Source: Amycolatopsis regifaucium
GTDB taxonomy: Bacteria; Actinomycetota; Actinomycetes; Mycobacteriales; Pseudonocardiaceae
NCBI RefSeq assembly: GCF_001613935.1
Contig: NZ_LQCI01000003.1
Span: forward strand, 1-64,000
DNA length: 64,000 nucleotides
Direction of reading: 5' to 3'
Shown here: positions 25,194 to 35,451 of the stretch, one piece after another
Layout of the letters: every line of letters begins with the position of its first letter
Numbering within the stretch: position 1 is the stretch's first letter
Translations under genes and position numbers: made by a program
The notes under the pieces: generated by a model
Databases searched by the model: none
Told to the model about the DNA's origin: nothing
The model's input: only the letters and a program-made list of their open reading frames with translations

Positions 25194-26012
25194 TCAGCCC
25201 TTGAAATATCCCTTGAACAGGATTTCACTGATCTTGGTGGTGGTCTCCTGACCGGTTTCGAAGCCGTTCTGGATGACCTTGGTGTTGTTCATCAGCGCGA
25301 GGGTGTACCGCTCGTGCGGGCCGACGAAGCCGACGGAGTTCATGATCCAGGAGCCGTCGTCGTTGTCGTCGGACCAGCCGTCCTTGTTGCCGGGACGCGC
25401 CGCGGCGCCCGCGCCCCAGACGCCCCACTGCTGGTTGACGTCGACGTTGCGCATCTCGTGGACGATGTAGTCGCGGTGCTGACGGGGCAGCTTGGTCAGG
25501 ACGTAGTTGATCAGCCGGTCCAGGTCGTTCGCGGTGGTCAGGATCCAGCCCCAGTGGTGCGGGTGCTGGTCGGTGAACCGCATGTCGGTCATTCCGTAGG
25601 ACGGGAAGCGCTTGGCGAACTCGGCCTCCCCGCCGTACCGCGTCCACAGGGTGTGGGCGGCGGCGTCGTCACTGGAGTTGAGCATCCGGTGCATGAGGTC
25701 GCGGTCTTCGGCGGTCAGCTTGACGGCCCCGGAATCGTTGCGCAGCAACAGGTCGACGACCATCGCCAGCTTCGGGGTGGAGCATGCCCAAATGAGCGTC
25801 CCGGCGGCCGAGCTCCGGTAGACGGCGCCGGTCCACCGGTCCCGCAGGACGATGCCGGTGTCCCCGGGCCTGCTGTCGGCGTAGGCCTGGGCTTTCGCGA
25901 TCCGGGCTTGGAGTTCCCGGTCGAAGCGGGTGGTCGTCGCACCGGCGGGCGCGGCGGGTGTCAACGCGAACACCGCCAGAATCGCGGTCAGAACGGCGAA
26001 AAGTCTCTTCAT
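25194..26012 (-). CDS. secreted serine hydrolase, beta-lactamase/PBP-like
   Basis: 272 residues from ATG at 26012 (GGGGAG upstream). A signal peptide ends near PAGA. The mature protein carries STPK (S-x-x-K nucleophile motif, in ACSTPKLAM), NSSDDAA at the second-motif position, and KDGWSDD where a K-T-G would be expected. It thus resembles class A beta-lactamase-like transpeptidase folds but lacks the usual third motif. The real activity (peptidase, esterase or cell-wall binding) is unknown. It is divergent from the ArsR fusion gene. Confidence 0.8.
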   Translation of the reverse strand: MKRLFAVLTAILAVFALTPAAPAGATTTRFDRELQARIAKAQAYADSRPGDTGIVLRDRWTGAVYRSSAAGTLIWACSTPKLAMVVDLLLRNDSGAVKLTAEDRDLMHRMLNSSDDAAAHTLWTRYGGEAEFAKRFPSYGMTDMRFTDQHPHHWGWILTTANDLDRLINYVLTKLPRQHRDYIVHEMRNVDVNQQWGVWGAGAAARPGNKDGWSDDNDDGSWIMNSVGFVGPHERYTLALMNNTKVIQNGFETGQETTTKISEILFKGYFKG

Positions 26013-26132
26013 GGCTCCCCAGATTCCGATATCGGTTCTTCTGAGCTTGAAGGCGTTCACCGGCACCGAAGGTTGCAACAACCTGAATAACAGTGACGGC
26101 GGTCACAGGGGTGTGCGTCTGACAGAACCTGG

Positions 26133-26185
26133 TTGACATGCAGCCGTTTGGCTGCCTAATGTTAAAGGCAGCTGAACGGCTGCAT
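26133..26185 (+). promoter_or_regulatory. promoter and palindromic operator of the ArsR-SRPBCC gene
   Basis: TTGACA at 26133-26138 and TAATGT at 26157-26162 have an 18-bp spacer, a good sigma70-type promoter. An interrupted palindrome overlaps it: ATGCAGCCGTT (26138-26148) with AACGGCTGCAT (26175-26185), and GGCTGCC (26150-26156) with GGCAGC (26167-26172). One arm occupies the spacer and the other the start region, so binding would block RNA polymerase. This fits autorepression by the ArsR domain encoded next. Confidence 0.85.
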
Positions 26186-26199
26186 ATCAGGAAGGCGAC

Positions 26200-26991
26200 A
26201 TGGACGAGGTGTTCAAGGCGCTGGCCGACCCCAGTCGCCGCCGGTTGCTCGACGACCTGAACGCCCGCAACGGCCAGACCCTGCGTGAGTTGTGCGCGGG
26301 ACTGGACATGGCGCGGCAGTCGGTCAGCAAGCATCTGGCCGTGCTGGAGGCGGCCAATCTGGTGACCACGGTGTGGCGTGGCCGCGAGAAGTTGCACTAC
26401 GTGAACGCGGAGCCGATCAACGCGATCGCCGAGCGCTGGATCGACCGGTACCACCAGGGCCGGGTCGACGCGCTCGCCGACCTCAAGAAGGCATTGGAGC
26501 AGGAACCCATGAGCACCAACGAATTCGTCTACACCAGCTACATCAAGACGACGCCCGAGCGGCTCTGGCGAGCGCTGACCGACCCGGCGTTCACGAGGCA
26601 GTACTGGGGCTGTGAGTTCACTTCGGATTGGAAGGCCGGGTCGACGGTGGCCTGGGAACAGCAGGGCGTGAAGATCGAGGATCCTGAGCAGGTCGTGCTG
26701 GAGTCCGATCCGTACCGGCGGCTCTCCTACACCTGGCACACCTTCACCCCGGAGTTCGCCGAGTCCATGGAGATCGGCGATGACGTGTCGGCCAAGCTCG
26801 CGGCCGAGCCGAGGTCGAAGGTGTCGTTCGACCTCGAACCCGTCGGCGACCTGGTCAAGCTGACCGTGGTGCACGACGGTTTCGAGCCGGGAAGCACCGT
26901 GTTGGAGATGGTCAAGGGCGGCTGGCCGTCGATCCTGTCGAGCCTCAAGACGCTGCTCGAGACGGGCGAGCCACTGCCCGAGCCCGCGTAA
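26200..26991 (+). CDS. ArsR-type repressor fused to an SRPBCC (AHSA1-like) domain
   Basis: 263 residues. Residues 1-95 are a winged helix (VFKALADPSRRRLLDDL, then ARQSVSKHLAVLEAANLV) without the usual metal-binding Cys. Residues 103-255 are an SRPBCC ligand-binding domain (YIKTTPERLWRALTDPAFTR, WPSILSSLKTLLETG). These are normally two adjacent genes; the in-frame join carries an internal Met (MSTNEFVYT) that could mark the old start. AGGAAGG precedes the ATG. Likely an autoregulated, ligand-responsive repressor; the ligand is unknown. Confidence 0.9.
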   Translation: MDEVFKALADPSRRRLLDDLNARNGQTLRELCAGLDMARQSVSKHLAVLEAANLVTTVWRGREKLHYVNAEPINAIAERWIDRYHQGRVDALADLKKALEQEPMSTNEFVYTSYIKTTPERLWRALTDPAFTRQYWGCEFTSDWKAGSTVAWEQQGVKIEDPEQVVLESDPYRRLSYTWHTFTPEFAESMEIGDDVSAKLAAEPRSKVSFDLEPVGDLVKLTVVHDGFEPGSTVLEMVKGGWPSILSSLKTLLETGEPLPEPA

Positions 26992-27031
26992 GTGGGTCGA
27001 CGACGCCGGTGCCATCGGGCAGGATCCGGAC

Positions 27032-30147
<3,116 letters not shown>

Positions 30148-30207
30148 GGGGGTCGCCGGCGGGGTCGTGCGTGGCGATTCGGGTTCTATTGAGGAGTGCC
30201 GAGGGTT

Positions 30208-30230
30208 CCGTCGCCATTTTGTGGCGACGG
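30208..30230 (+). terminator. terminator of geosmin synthase
   Basis: CCGTCGCCA at 30208-30216 pairs perfectly with TGGCGACGG at 30222-30230 around a TTTTG loop, 60 bp after the stop codon. Position and stem quality fit a transcription terminator. Confidence 0.7.
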
Positions 30231-30265
30231 CCACGGCTGCCGCAGGTCGACCCCGGTTCGTCCAT

Positions 30266-30355
30266 GAAGGAATCGGGACACTCAACGTCCCAATTCCTTC
30301 ACCGCTGTCCCCAATGTCGCATCAGAGACGCTCAGTGTCACCAATGCGACATCGG
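30266..30355. repeat. two further inverted repeats in the geoA/GH64 gap
   Basis: GAAGGAATCGGGAC at 30266-30279 pairs with GTCCCAATTCCTTC at 30287-30300 with one mismatch. Immediately after, AATGTCGCAT (from about 30313) pairs with ATGCGACAT (ending about 30353) around a 20-nt spacer. They precede the 3' end of the leftward glucanase gene. They may end its transcription, but two elaborate hairpins beside the geoA terminator exceed what is needed. Confidence 0.55.
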
Positions 30356-30410
30356 GAACCGGAGGCATCGGCCACGCTCAGGCAGATGCCACCTGACGCG
30401 GGCTCCCCGC

Positions 30411-31598
30411 CTAGAAAGCGGTCAGTATGATCCGCGCCGAACGTGGGTCACCGTCGTGCACCAGCGACTCGAAGTGCCCGACGTCGTCGAAGGCGAAGCC
30501 GTAGGCCTTACCGTCGACCATCTGCTCGTGCACGATCCGCGAGTAGTGGTCGGTCACGGACTGCTTGTAGAACTGGCCCGCGTCGTAGGTCGGCTGCGTG
30601 TGCAGGTAGCCCAGGGTCGATCGGTGCAGCGCCGCGCACAACGTCCGCGCGATCGGCCCGACGACCTGGTCGTTCGGCGCCTGCAGCCGTCCGTCGCAGT
30701 TGAAGACGTCGCGGGTGCTCGGCTTGCTGAACGACGCGACCGTCGCCCCTGAGGTGTTCGTGAACCGCATGACGTCGTCCCCGCCGGTCCGGCCGGTGAA
30801 CTTCTTGCCGGGTTCCGCCTCGAACGGGACCACGGTCAGCGGCGTCGACTTGTAGGTGTTCCAGGCGTTCGTGACGTAGCCGTCGAGGTAGTCGCCGCTG
30901 AACTTGCCGGAGTCGAGACCCTTGCCCGGCGCGAGGACCCGCAGGCGGTTGTAGACCAGGTTCGAGAAACCCGGCTGCGCTTGGACGGCGTTGAAGATGT
31001 TCTCGCGACCGTTCGCCTTGAGGCGCCCGGCTTCCTTGTTCGCGCCGGCGCCGTTGGTCAGCCCGACCGCGTGCGGGACGCTGAACATGTCGACCTGCGA
31101 GCTGTTGATGAACAGGCCCGCGTTGTCGTAGGTGAATTCGCTCCAGTCGAACAGGATGTCGCGGTTCGGATCCCCGCCGGCCCACGGTGCCGGCTGCACC
31201 AGCCCGTCCGGTGTCAGGAAGAACTTGATCTTCTGCCCGAACGACAGGTAGACGCGGCCCGAAAGCATCCGCGGGATCCGCAGTGTGGTCGAGCCGCCGT
31301 TGCCGGGGCCGGCGATCGCGACGTCCGGGGCGGGGCTCGGTGGGTTCGCGCCGGGCGGCCACGGGGTGAAGGCGCCGCCCGCGTTGACGTAACCGAGCCT
31401 GCCGGTGTTGAGGTTCGTGCCGAGCACATAGAGGTGGACCGCGTCGGAGCGGTTCGAATTGTTGGTGACGGTCAGCGGCAGCGGATCGGGACCGGCGGCG
31501 ACCGCGGTGGGTGCCGAAAGGGCCGAAACCCCGGTGACCAGTGGGAGAACGACCGCCAACGCGGTCAGGACGCGCCGGATCTTCTGACGGATGCGCAC
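30411..31598 (-). CDS. secreted GH64 beta-1,3-glucanase (thaumatin-like)
   Basis: 395 residues with a GTG start at 31598 (GAGGAG upstream). A signal peptide ends at AVAA-GP. The mature protein has the GH64 pattern: TNNSNRSDAVHLYVLGTN, FDWSEFTYDNAGLFINSSQV and DMFSVPHAVGL, then the C-terminal YKQSVTDHYSRIVHEQ and AFDDVGHFES. It should hydrolyse beta-1,3-glucans of fungal walls outside the cell. A DasR-like palindrome lies 143 bp upstream, hinting at control by N-acetylglucosamine status together with chitin-related genes. Confidence 0.9.
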   Translation of the reverse strand: MRIRQKIRRVLTALAVVLPLVTGVSALSAPTAVAAGPDPLPLTVTNNSNRSDAVHLYVLGTNLNTGRLGYVNAGGAFTPWPPGANPPSPAPDVAIAGPGNGGSTTLRIPRMLSGRVYLSFGQKIKFFLTPDGLVQPAPWAGGDPNRDILFDWSEFTYDNAGLFINSSQVDMFSVPHAVGLTNGAGANKEAGRLKANGRENIFNAVQAQPGFSNLVYNRLRVLAPGKGLDSGKFSGDYLDGYVTNAWNTYKSTPLTVVPFEAEPGKKFTGRTGGDDVMRFTNTSGATVASFSKPSTRDVFNCDGRLQAPNDQVVGPIARTLCAALHRSTLGYLHTQPTYDAGQFYKQSVTDHYSRIVHEQMVDGKAYGFAFDDVGHFESLVHDGDPRSARIILTAF

Positions 31599-31740
31599 AG
31601 CTCACTCCTCGGCTGAATCCCGCCGCGGAGCGCGAACGCGCCACGGCGGTGCTTGCGGATGTCGGCTGGGGGCGCGTTCCCGGCCTGGGGTGACCTTGGC
31701 GAGGGGTCACAGCACGGAAAGTTACGTCCCGAGTCCTAAC

Positions 31741-31753
31741 TTGTCTAGACCAA
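31741..31753. promoter_or_regulatory. DasR-responsive element-like palindrome
   Basis: TTGTCTAGACCAA differs by one base from the TGGTCTAGACCA core of DasR binding sites, where the GntR regulator DasR represses chitin and N-acetylglucosamine genes in actinomycetes. It lies between the divergent glucanase gene (start 31598) and the sigma factor gene (start 31900), so it could act on either. The glucanase is the more natural target. Confidence 0.6.
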
Positions 31754-31899
31754 CGGTGGGAACCTGTCCGGTTTCGTGCCGGGGCGGACAATTTGTCGCG
31801 GACTTTCGTCGATTGAGGTGGCCGGACTACTCGACTACCGTGGTCCGCGTTCCGTCCTGGACCCCGGCGGCCGGTTTTCTCATCCGTGGGGAGCGGGAC

Positions 31900-32526
31900 A
31901 TGGGCGACGGCGACGATTTTCCGGTGCGAAGAACCAGCGAGGGCGAGACTTGGATCTCCCCGGCCGGTTGGGACGACCTGGCCAAGGCCGCGGCGGACGG
32001 CGAGCCGCACGGCATGGACGATCTCATGGCAGCCCTCTCCCCGTGGGCGCGGCAGTACGCCGAAACCCGGCTCCGCGGCCGCGACCTGACCTACCTCGAA
32101 CCGGCCGACGTCGCGCAGGAGATCTGCCTCGCGGTCCTGGTGGCCGTTCCCGGCTACGGCGTACGAGGTGGTTCTTTCCTGTTCCTCCTGCGCGCCATCG
32201 CGGCGAACAAGGTCGCCGACGTCTTCCGGAAGGCCGCGCGGAGCAGACAGGTTTTGACCGGTGAGCTCCCGGAGCACCCGGCCGTCGCCGCGGACGAGCC
32301 GGAGCAACGCGCTTTGCGGACCGACCTCGGTGTCCGGCTCGGCAGGCTGCTGCGGATGCTGCCGGTCTCCCATCGCGAGGTGCTGGGAATGCGGGTGATC
32401 GGTCAGCTGACGTCCAACGAGACCGCCGCGGCCCTTGGCACGACGTCGTCACGCGTGCGGGTGACCAAACACCGGGCGATCAGCAGGCTGCGCGCCTGCG
32501 CTCAGCGCCAGGACGCCTTGAGTTGA
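31900..32526 (+). CDS. ShbA/SigD-like sigma-70 family factor
   Basis: 208 residues from ATG at 31900 (GGGGAG upstream). Region 2 includes ADVAQEICLAVLVAV and FLFLLRAIAANKVADVFRKAAR; region 4 includes LGRLLRMLPVSHREVLGMRV, then VIGQLTSNETAAALGTTSSRVRV. This resembles mycobacterial SigD and streptomycete ShbA, alternative factors that control growth-phase genes. No anti-sigma gene adjoins it. The 301-bp upstream gap is shared with the divergent glucanase. Confidence 0.88.
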   Translation: MGDGDDFPVRRTSEGETWISPAGWDDLAKAAADGEPHGMDDLMAALSPWARQYAETRLRGRDLTYLEPADVAQEICLAVLVAVPGYGVRGGSFLFLLRAIAANKVADVFRKAARSRQVLTGELPEHPAVAADEPEQRALRTDLGVRLGRLLRMLPVSHREVLGMRVIGQLTSNETAAALGTTSSRVRVTKHRAISRLRACAQRQDALS

Positions 32527-32594
32527 ATGCGGACCAGCAGCCGGAGAAGAAGATTCTCCCGCTTGGCCCGGGTTTCGAGAATGCGAACGCACAT
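32502..32594 (-). CDS. possible 30-aa peptide gene antisense to the sigma factor 3' end
   Basis: An ATG at 32594 preceded by GGAGGGG opens a 30-residue frame, MCVRILETRAKRENLLLRLL followed by VRIQLKASWR, ending at 32502. The peptide is basic and amphipathic, with regular Leu/Arg spacing. It overlaps the last 25 bp of the sigma gene on the other strand. Such short frames can be leader peptides or chance. The ribosome binding site is good but only 4-5 nt from the start. Function unknown. Confidence 0.35.
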   Translation of the reverse strand: MCVRILETRAKRENLLLRLLVRIQLKASWR

Positions 32595-32763
32595 GGCCCC
32601 TCCAGAGCTCGCCGTCGGCGCCGTCGCCGAGGGCCGGAGCCACGGACGCCGGTGTCAAGCCTAGGTGCGGATGGGCACGCGGAAACCGGCTGAACGGACG
32701 ATTGGCGTCCACCGGTTCGGGTCCGGTGGGTGAATACCGACCGGACCAATACCGATTCAGCGC

Positions 32764-32797
32764 TTGTCCGCCACTGATTGATACCTAGACTGAATAG
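32764..32797 (+). promoter_or_regulatory. promoter giving a leaderless LysR mRNA
   Basis: TTGTCC at 32764-32769 and TAGACT at 32786-32791 are separated by 16 bp. Transcription would start about 7 nt after the -10, exactly at the GTG of the LysR gene (32798). No ribosome binding site exists. ATTCAG (32755-32760) and CTGAAT (32790-32795) form an inverted repeat across the promoter, and AATACCGA occurs twice just upstream. Confidence 0.6.
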
Positions 32798-33712
32798 GTG
32801 TTCTCCCTGGAGCAGCTGGTGAGTTTCGTCGCGGTGGCCGAGGAACTGCACTACGGCCGGGCGGCGGAACGGCTTTCGATGACCCAGCCGCCGTTGAGCA
32901 GGCGGATCCAGTTGCTGGAGCGCGAACTGGGGGTCGAGCTTTTCGACCGTACGCACCGCGCGGTCCGGCTGACACCCGCCGGACGGGTCTTTCTCGCTGA
33001 GGCAAGGAAAATACTGCGTTCGTCGCAAGAGGCGACGCTGTACGTCCGCCGGGCGAAGAAGGGTGAGGTCGGCGTCGTCACGCTCGGTTTCACCGCCACC
33101 GCGGCGTATTCGTACCTCGAACGCGTTCTCGCCGCGACGAACGCCGAAGTGCCGGGCGTCGATCTGGTCCTCCGGGAAATGGTGACGTCGGCGCAGGTGG
33201 CGGAGTTGCTGGCGGGCGGGATCGACCTCGGCATGATCCGGCCGCCGGTGACCGGCGGCGACATCGTGACCATGCCGCTGTGGCGCGAGCCGCTGCTCGC
33301 GGCGTTGTCGTCGGCGCATCCGTTGGCGCGGCGCAAGAAGAATCCCGGCATCCGCGACTTCGACGGCGAGCCGTTCATCATGTACTCGCCGTCGGAGGGC
33401 CGGTATTTCCACGACATGCTCGTGGCGGTGTTCCGCGCGGCGCGGGTCCTGCCGGAGTACACGCAGTACCCCAGCCAGGTGCATACGGTGCTCGCGCTGG
33501 TCAAAGCGGACCTCGGGGTCGCGCTCGTGCCCGCGGCGGCCGCCGCGCTGCGGTTCGAGGGTGTCGTGCTCCGTCCGGTGGACGGCATCGAGGGCCGTCC
33601 GGTGGAACTCGAACTGATGTGGCGGCGCGGCAACGACAACCCGGCGCTCGGCGCGCTGCTCACCGTCATCGGCGGCCTGGCGCGGCGCGGCCATCAGTCC
33701 ACTGTGGACTGA
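32798..33712 (+). CDS. LysR-family regulator
   Basis: 304 residues from GTG at 32798, probably translated from a leaderless message. N-terminal helix-turn-helix (LVSFVAVAEELHYGRAAERL, then SMTQPPLSRRIQLLERELG) and a type 2 periplasmic-binding effector domain with YVRRAKKGEVGVVTLGFT. That pattern is typical of the CbnR/BenM-like group, whose effectors are often aromatic acids. No divergent target gene is present; it may act on distant aromatic genes such as the box or hydratase loci here, which is speculation. The 3' end overlaps the convergent gene by 19 bp. Confidence 0.92.
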   Translation: MFSLEQLVSFVAVAEELHYGRAAERLSMTQPPLSRRIQLLERELGVELFDRTHRAVRLTPAGRVFLAEARKILRSSQEATLYVRRAKKGEVGVVTLGFTATAAYSYLERVLAATNAEVPGVDLVLREMVTSAQVAELLAGGIDLGMIRPPVTGGDIVTMPLWREPLLAALSSAHPLARRKKNPGIRDFDGEPFIMYSPSEGRYFHDMLVAVFRAARVLPEYTQYPSQVHTVLALVKADLGVALVPAAAAALRFEGVVLRPVDGIEGRPVELELMWRRGNDNPALGALLTVIGGLARRGHQSTVD

Positions 33713-34686
33713 GTGGGTGGCCAGGCGCCGCCCCATTCCGCGTCACGCGCCGCGCGGTAGTCCGCGCCGTGCCGTTTGGTGACGATCGTTTCGGTGAGTC
33801 CGGCTTCGGCGCACAGGGACAGGCTGACCATCCCCTTGCGTTTGACCGGATGCCGCAGGATCCGGCCCGCGGCCCGCTCCGGTGCCGTCCGGGAAGCGAC
33901 GACGTAGGAGAACTTCTCGTCCTCGAATCCGAGCGTTCCCGCTTTCAGCTGACGATGCAGGCCGGTACGCGGGAGACGGGCGGAGAAATGACACCAGTCC
34001 TTGCCGCGCGGGATCGGGCAGGCGCCTTCGTGCGGGCAGGGCGCGACCAGGAAGAGGCCGAGTTCGACGAGCCTGTCCCGTGCCTCGACGATGCGTTCGT
34101 AGCCGGCCGGAGTGCCGGGTTCGATCAGCACCAGCATCCCGGCCTTGGCCGCCAGCCAACCGACGACGTCGGCCCGGCGGGGCCCCGGCAGTTCACCGAG
34201 GACATAGGAGAGGGTCACCAGATCGGCGTCCGGTGCGGGCGCGTCCGGGTCGATCAGGCCGCGCTGCCAGGTCGAGCCGCGCACGGCCTTGACGGCGGCG
34301 TTCCCCGCGAGCCGCCGTCCCAGCGCGATCGCGCCGGGAACCTGCTCGACGACGGTGCTGTCCTCCAGCGACGGCCACACGTCCGCGGCAGCCCAGATCG
34401 CCGCACCGGTGCCACCGCCGACGTCGATCTGCGTACGCGGAGCGAACCCGGGCGCGCGAAAGGCGGCTTCGGCGAGAACGGCGTGTATGGCCGCGTAGGT
34501 GGCCGGCATCCGGTAGCCCGCGTACGCCGCGATGTCGACCTCGGAAGACAGGATCGGAGCCGTCGCCGGGCTGTTCTCGCGGTAGCGCGAGCTGAGCCGC
34601 TCGACGGACTGCGTCAGCCTGGTCTGCGGGTACTTGCCCAGCTCTTCGTCGAGGGCGGAGCGGAGATCTGGGGGGAGAGCGGCCAC
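33694..34686 (-). CDS. Rsm22-type small ribosomal subunit methyltransferase-like protein
   Basis: 330 residues. SAM-binding motif IDVGGGTGAAIWAA (about residue 88), post-I region DLVTLSYVLGELP, and the Rsm22 signature CPHEGACPIPRGKDWCHFSARL with Cys and His residues that bind iron-sulfur or zinc in the family. Rsm22 proteins assist small ribosomal subunit maturation in mitochondria; bacterial members are predicted rRNA methyltransferases. The last five codons mirror those of LysR on the other strand (both end QSTVD) because the overlap is palindromic. Confidence 0.85.
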   Translation of the reverse strand: MAALPPDLRSALDEELGKYPQTRLTQSVERLSSRYRENSPATAPILSSEVDIAAYAGYRMPATYAAIHAVLAEAAFRAPGFAPRTQIDVGGGTGAAIWAAADVWPSLEDSTVVEQVPGAIALGRRLAGNAAVKAVRGSTWQRGLIDPDAPAPDADLVTLSYVLGELPGPRRADVVGWLAAKAGMLVLIEPGTPAGYERIVEARDRLVELGLFLVAPCPHEGACPIPRGKDWCHFSARLPRTGLHRQLKAGTLGFEDEKFSYVVASRTAPERAAGRILRHPVKRKGMVSLSLCAEAGLTETIVTKRHGADYRAARDAEWGGAWPPTQSTVD

Positions 34687-34836
34687 GGCCCGATTCTTTC
34701 ATGGGCGGTTGACCTGCGGTTTTCCGGCTGCTCGAATACTCGCGGAAAAAAGTTCGGGGACCGTGTCGAAACCCGGGGTGCCCGATCGACGCGTGGATGT
34801 GGCAGGGACGAGCCCCGCCGGGAACGGAGACACGAG

Positions 34837-35250
34837 ATGCGGTTCATGGTGATCGTCAAGAGCAACGACGAGGTCGAGGCCGGTGCGCAGCCGAGTGCCG
34901 CGGACCTGCAGGAGATGGGGAAGTTCAACGAGGAGCTGGTCAAGGCCGGCGTCATGCTCGCGGGTGAAGGCCTGGTCAACAGCGCGGACGGCGCCCGCAT
35001 CCAGTACAACGGCACCGCCGAGGCCAGGGTCATCGACGGCCCCTTCGCCGAGACCAAGGAACTCGTCGCGGGCTTCTGGATCCTCCAGGCGAAGGACAAG
35101 GCCGAGGTCGTCGAATGGATGAAGCGCGCGCCGTTCCGCGAGGGCGAGATCGAGATCCGCCGCGTCGCCGAAATGGAGGACTTCGACCACGCCACCCCCG
35201 AGATCGTCGAGCACGAGCAGAAACTCCGGAAGCAGGCCGAGGGGAACTAG
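34837..35250 (+). CDS. YCII-related DGPF-domain protein, ECF42 partner
   Basis: 137 residues from ATG at 34837 with GGAG upstream. Ferredoxin-like YCII fold with FMVIVKSNDEVEAG at the start and the eponymous VIDGPFAETKELVAGFWI. DGPF genes accompany ECF42 sigma factors and are usually their target rather than a classical anti-sigma. Here the ECF42 gene is next, separated by a 157-bp palindrome. Biochemical role unknown. Confidence 0.9.
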   Translation: MRFMVIVKSNDEVEAGAQPSAADLQEMGKFNEELVKAGVMLAGEGLVNSADGARIQYNGTAEARVIDGPFAETKELVAGFWILQAKDKAEVVEWMKRAPFREGEIEIRRVAEMEDFDHATPEIVEHEQKLRKQAEGN

Positions 35251-35407
35251 CCGTGCCCGGTAGGTCTGCTCGTGGTCTTCGGGCCCAGGCGGCCCCTGAC
35301 GGCACGGGCGGATGCGCCTGAGTACGACCCGGTACGAGGGCGATCCACCCGCACCGCCAGGAACCACCTGGACCTCGAAGCCCATCGACCAGACCTACCG
35401 GACACGG
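35251..35407. repeat. 157-bp imperfect palindrome between DGPF and ECF42 genes
   Basis: The whole segment folds on itself: 35251-35268 (CCGTGCCCGGTAGGTCTG) pairs with 35390-35407 with one mismatch, and pairing continues with about 75% match through arms of about 77 nt to a small loop flanked by GTAC at 35323-35336. It starts 1 bp after the DGPF stop codon and ends 45 bp before the ECF42 start. It could be a long RNA hairpin, a miniature inverted-repeat element or a processing site. Confidence 0.8.
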
Positions 35408-35451
35408 ACTAGTGGTTGCGGTCGTCGCGCCGACGATGTTGATTGGTCGGC

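Noticed and set aside
35251..35407. Treating the 157-bp palindrome as a simple terminator
   Set aside because: Arms of about 77 nt are far longer than any terminator here, and it separates two genes expected to be coregulated.
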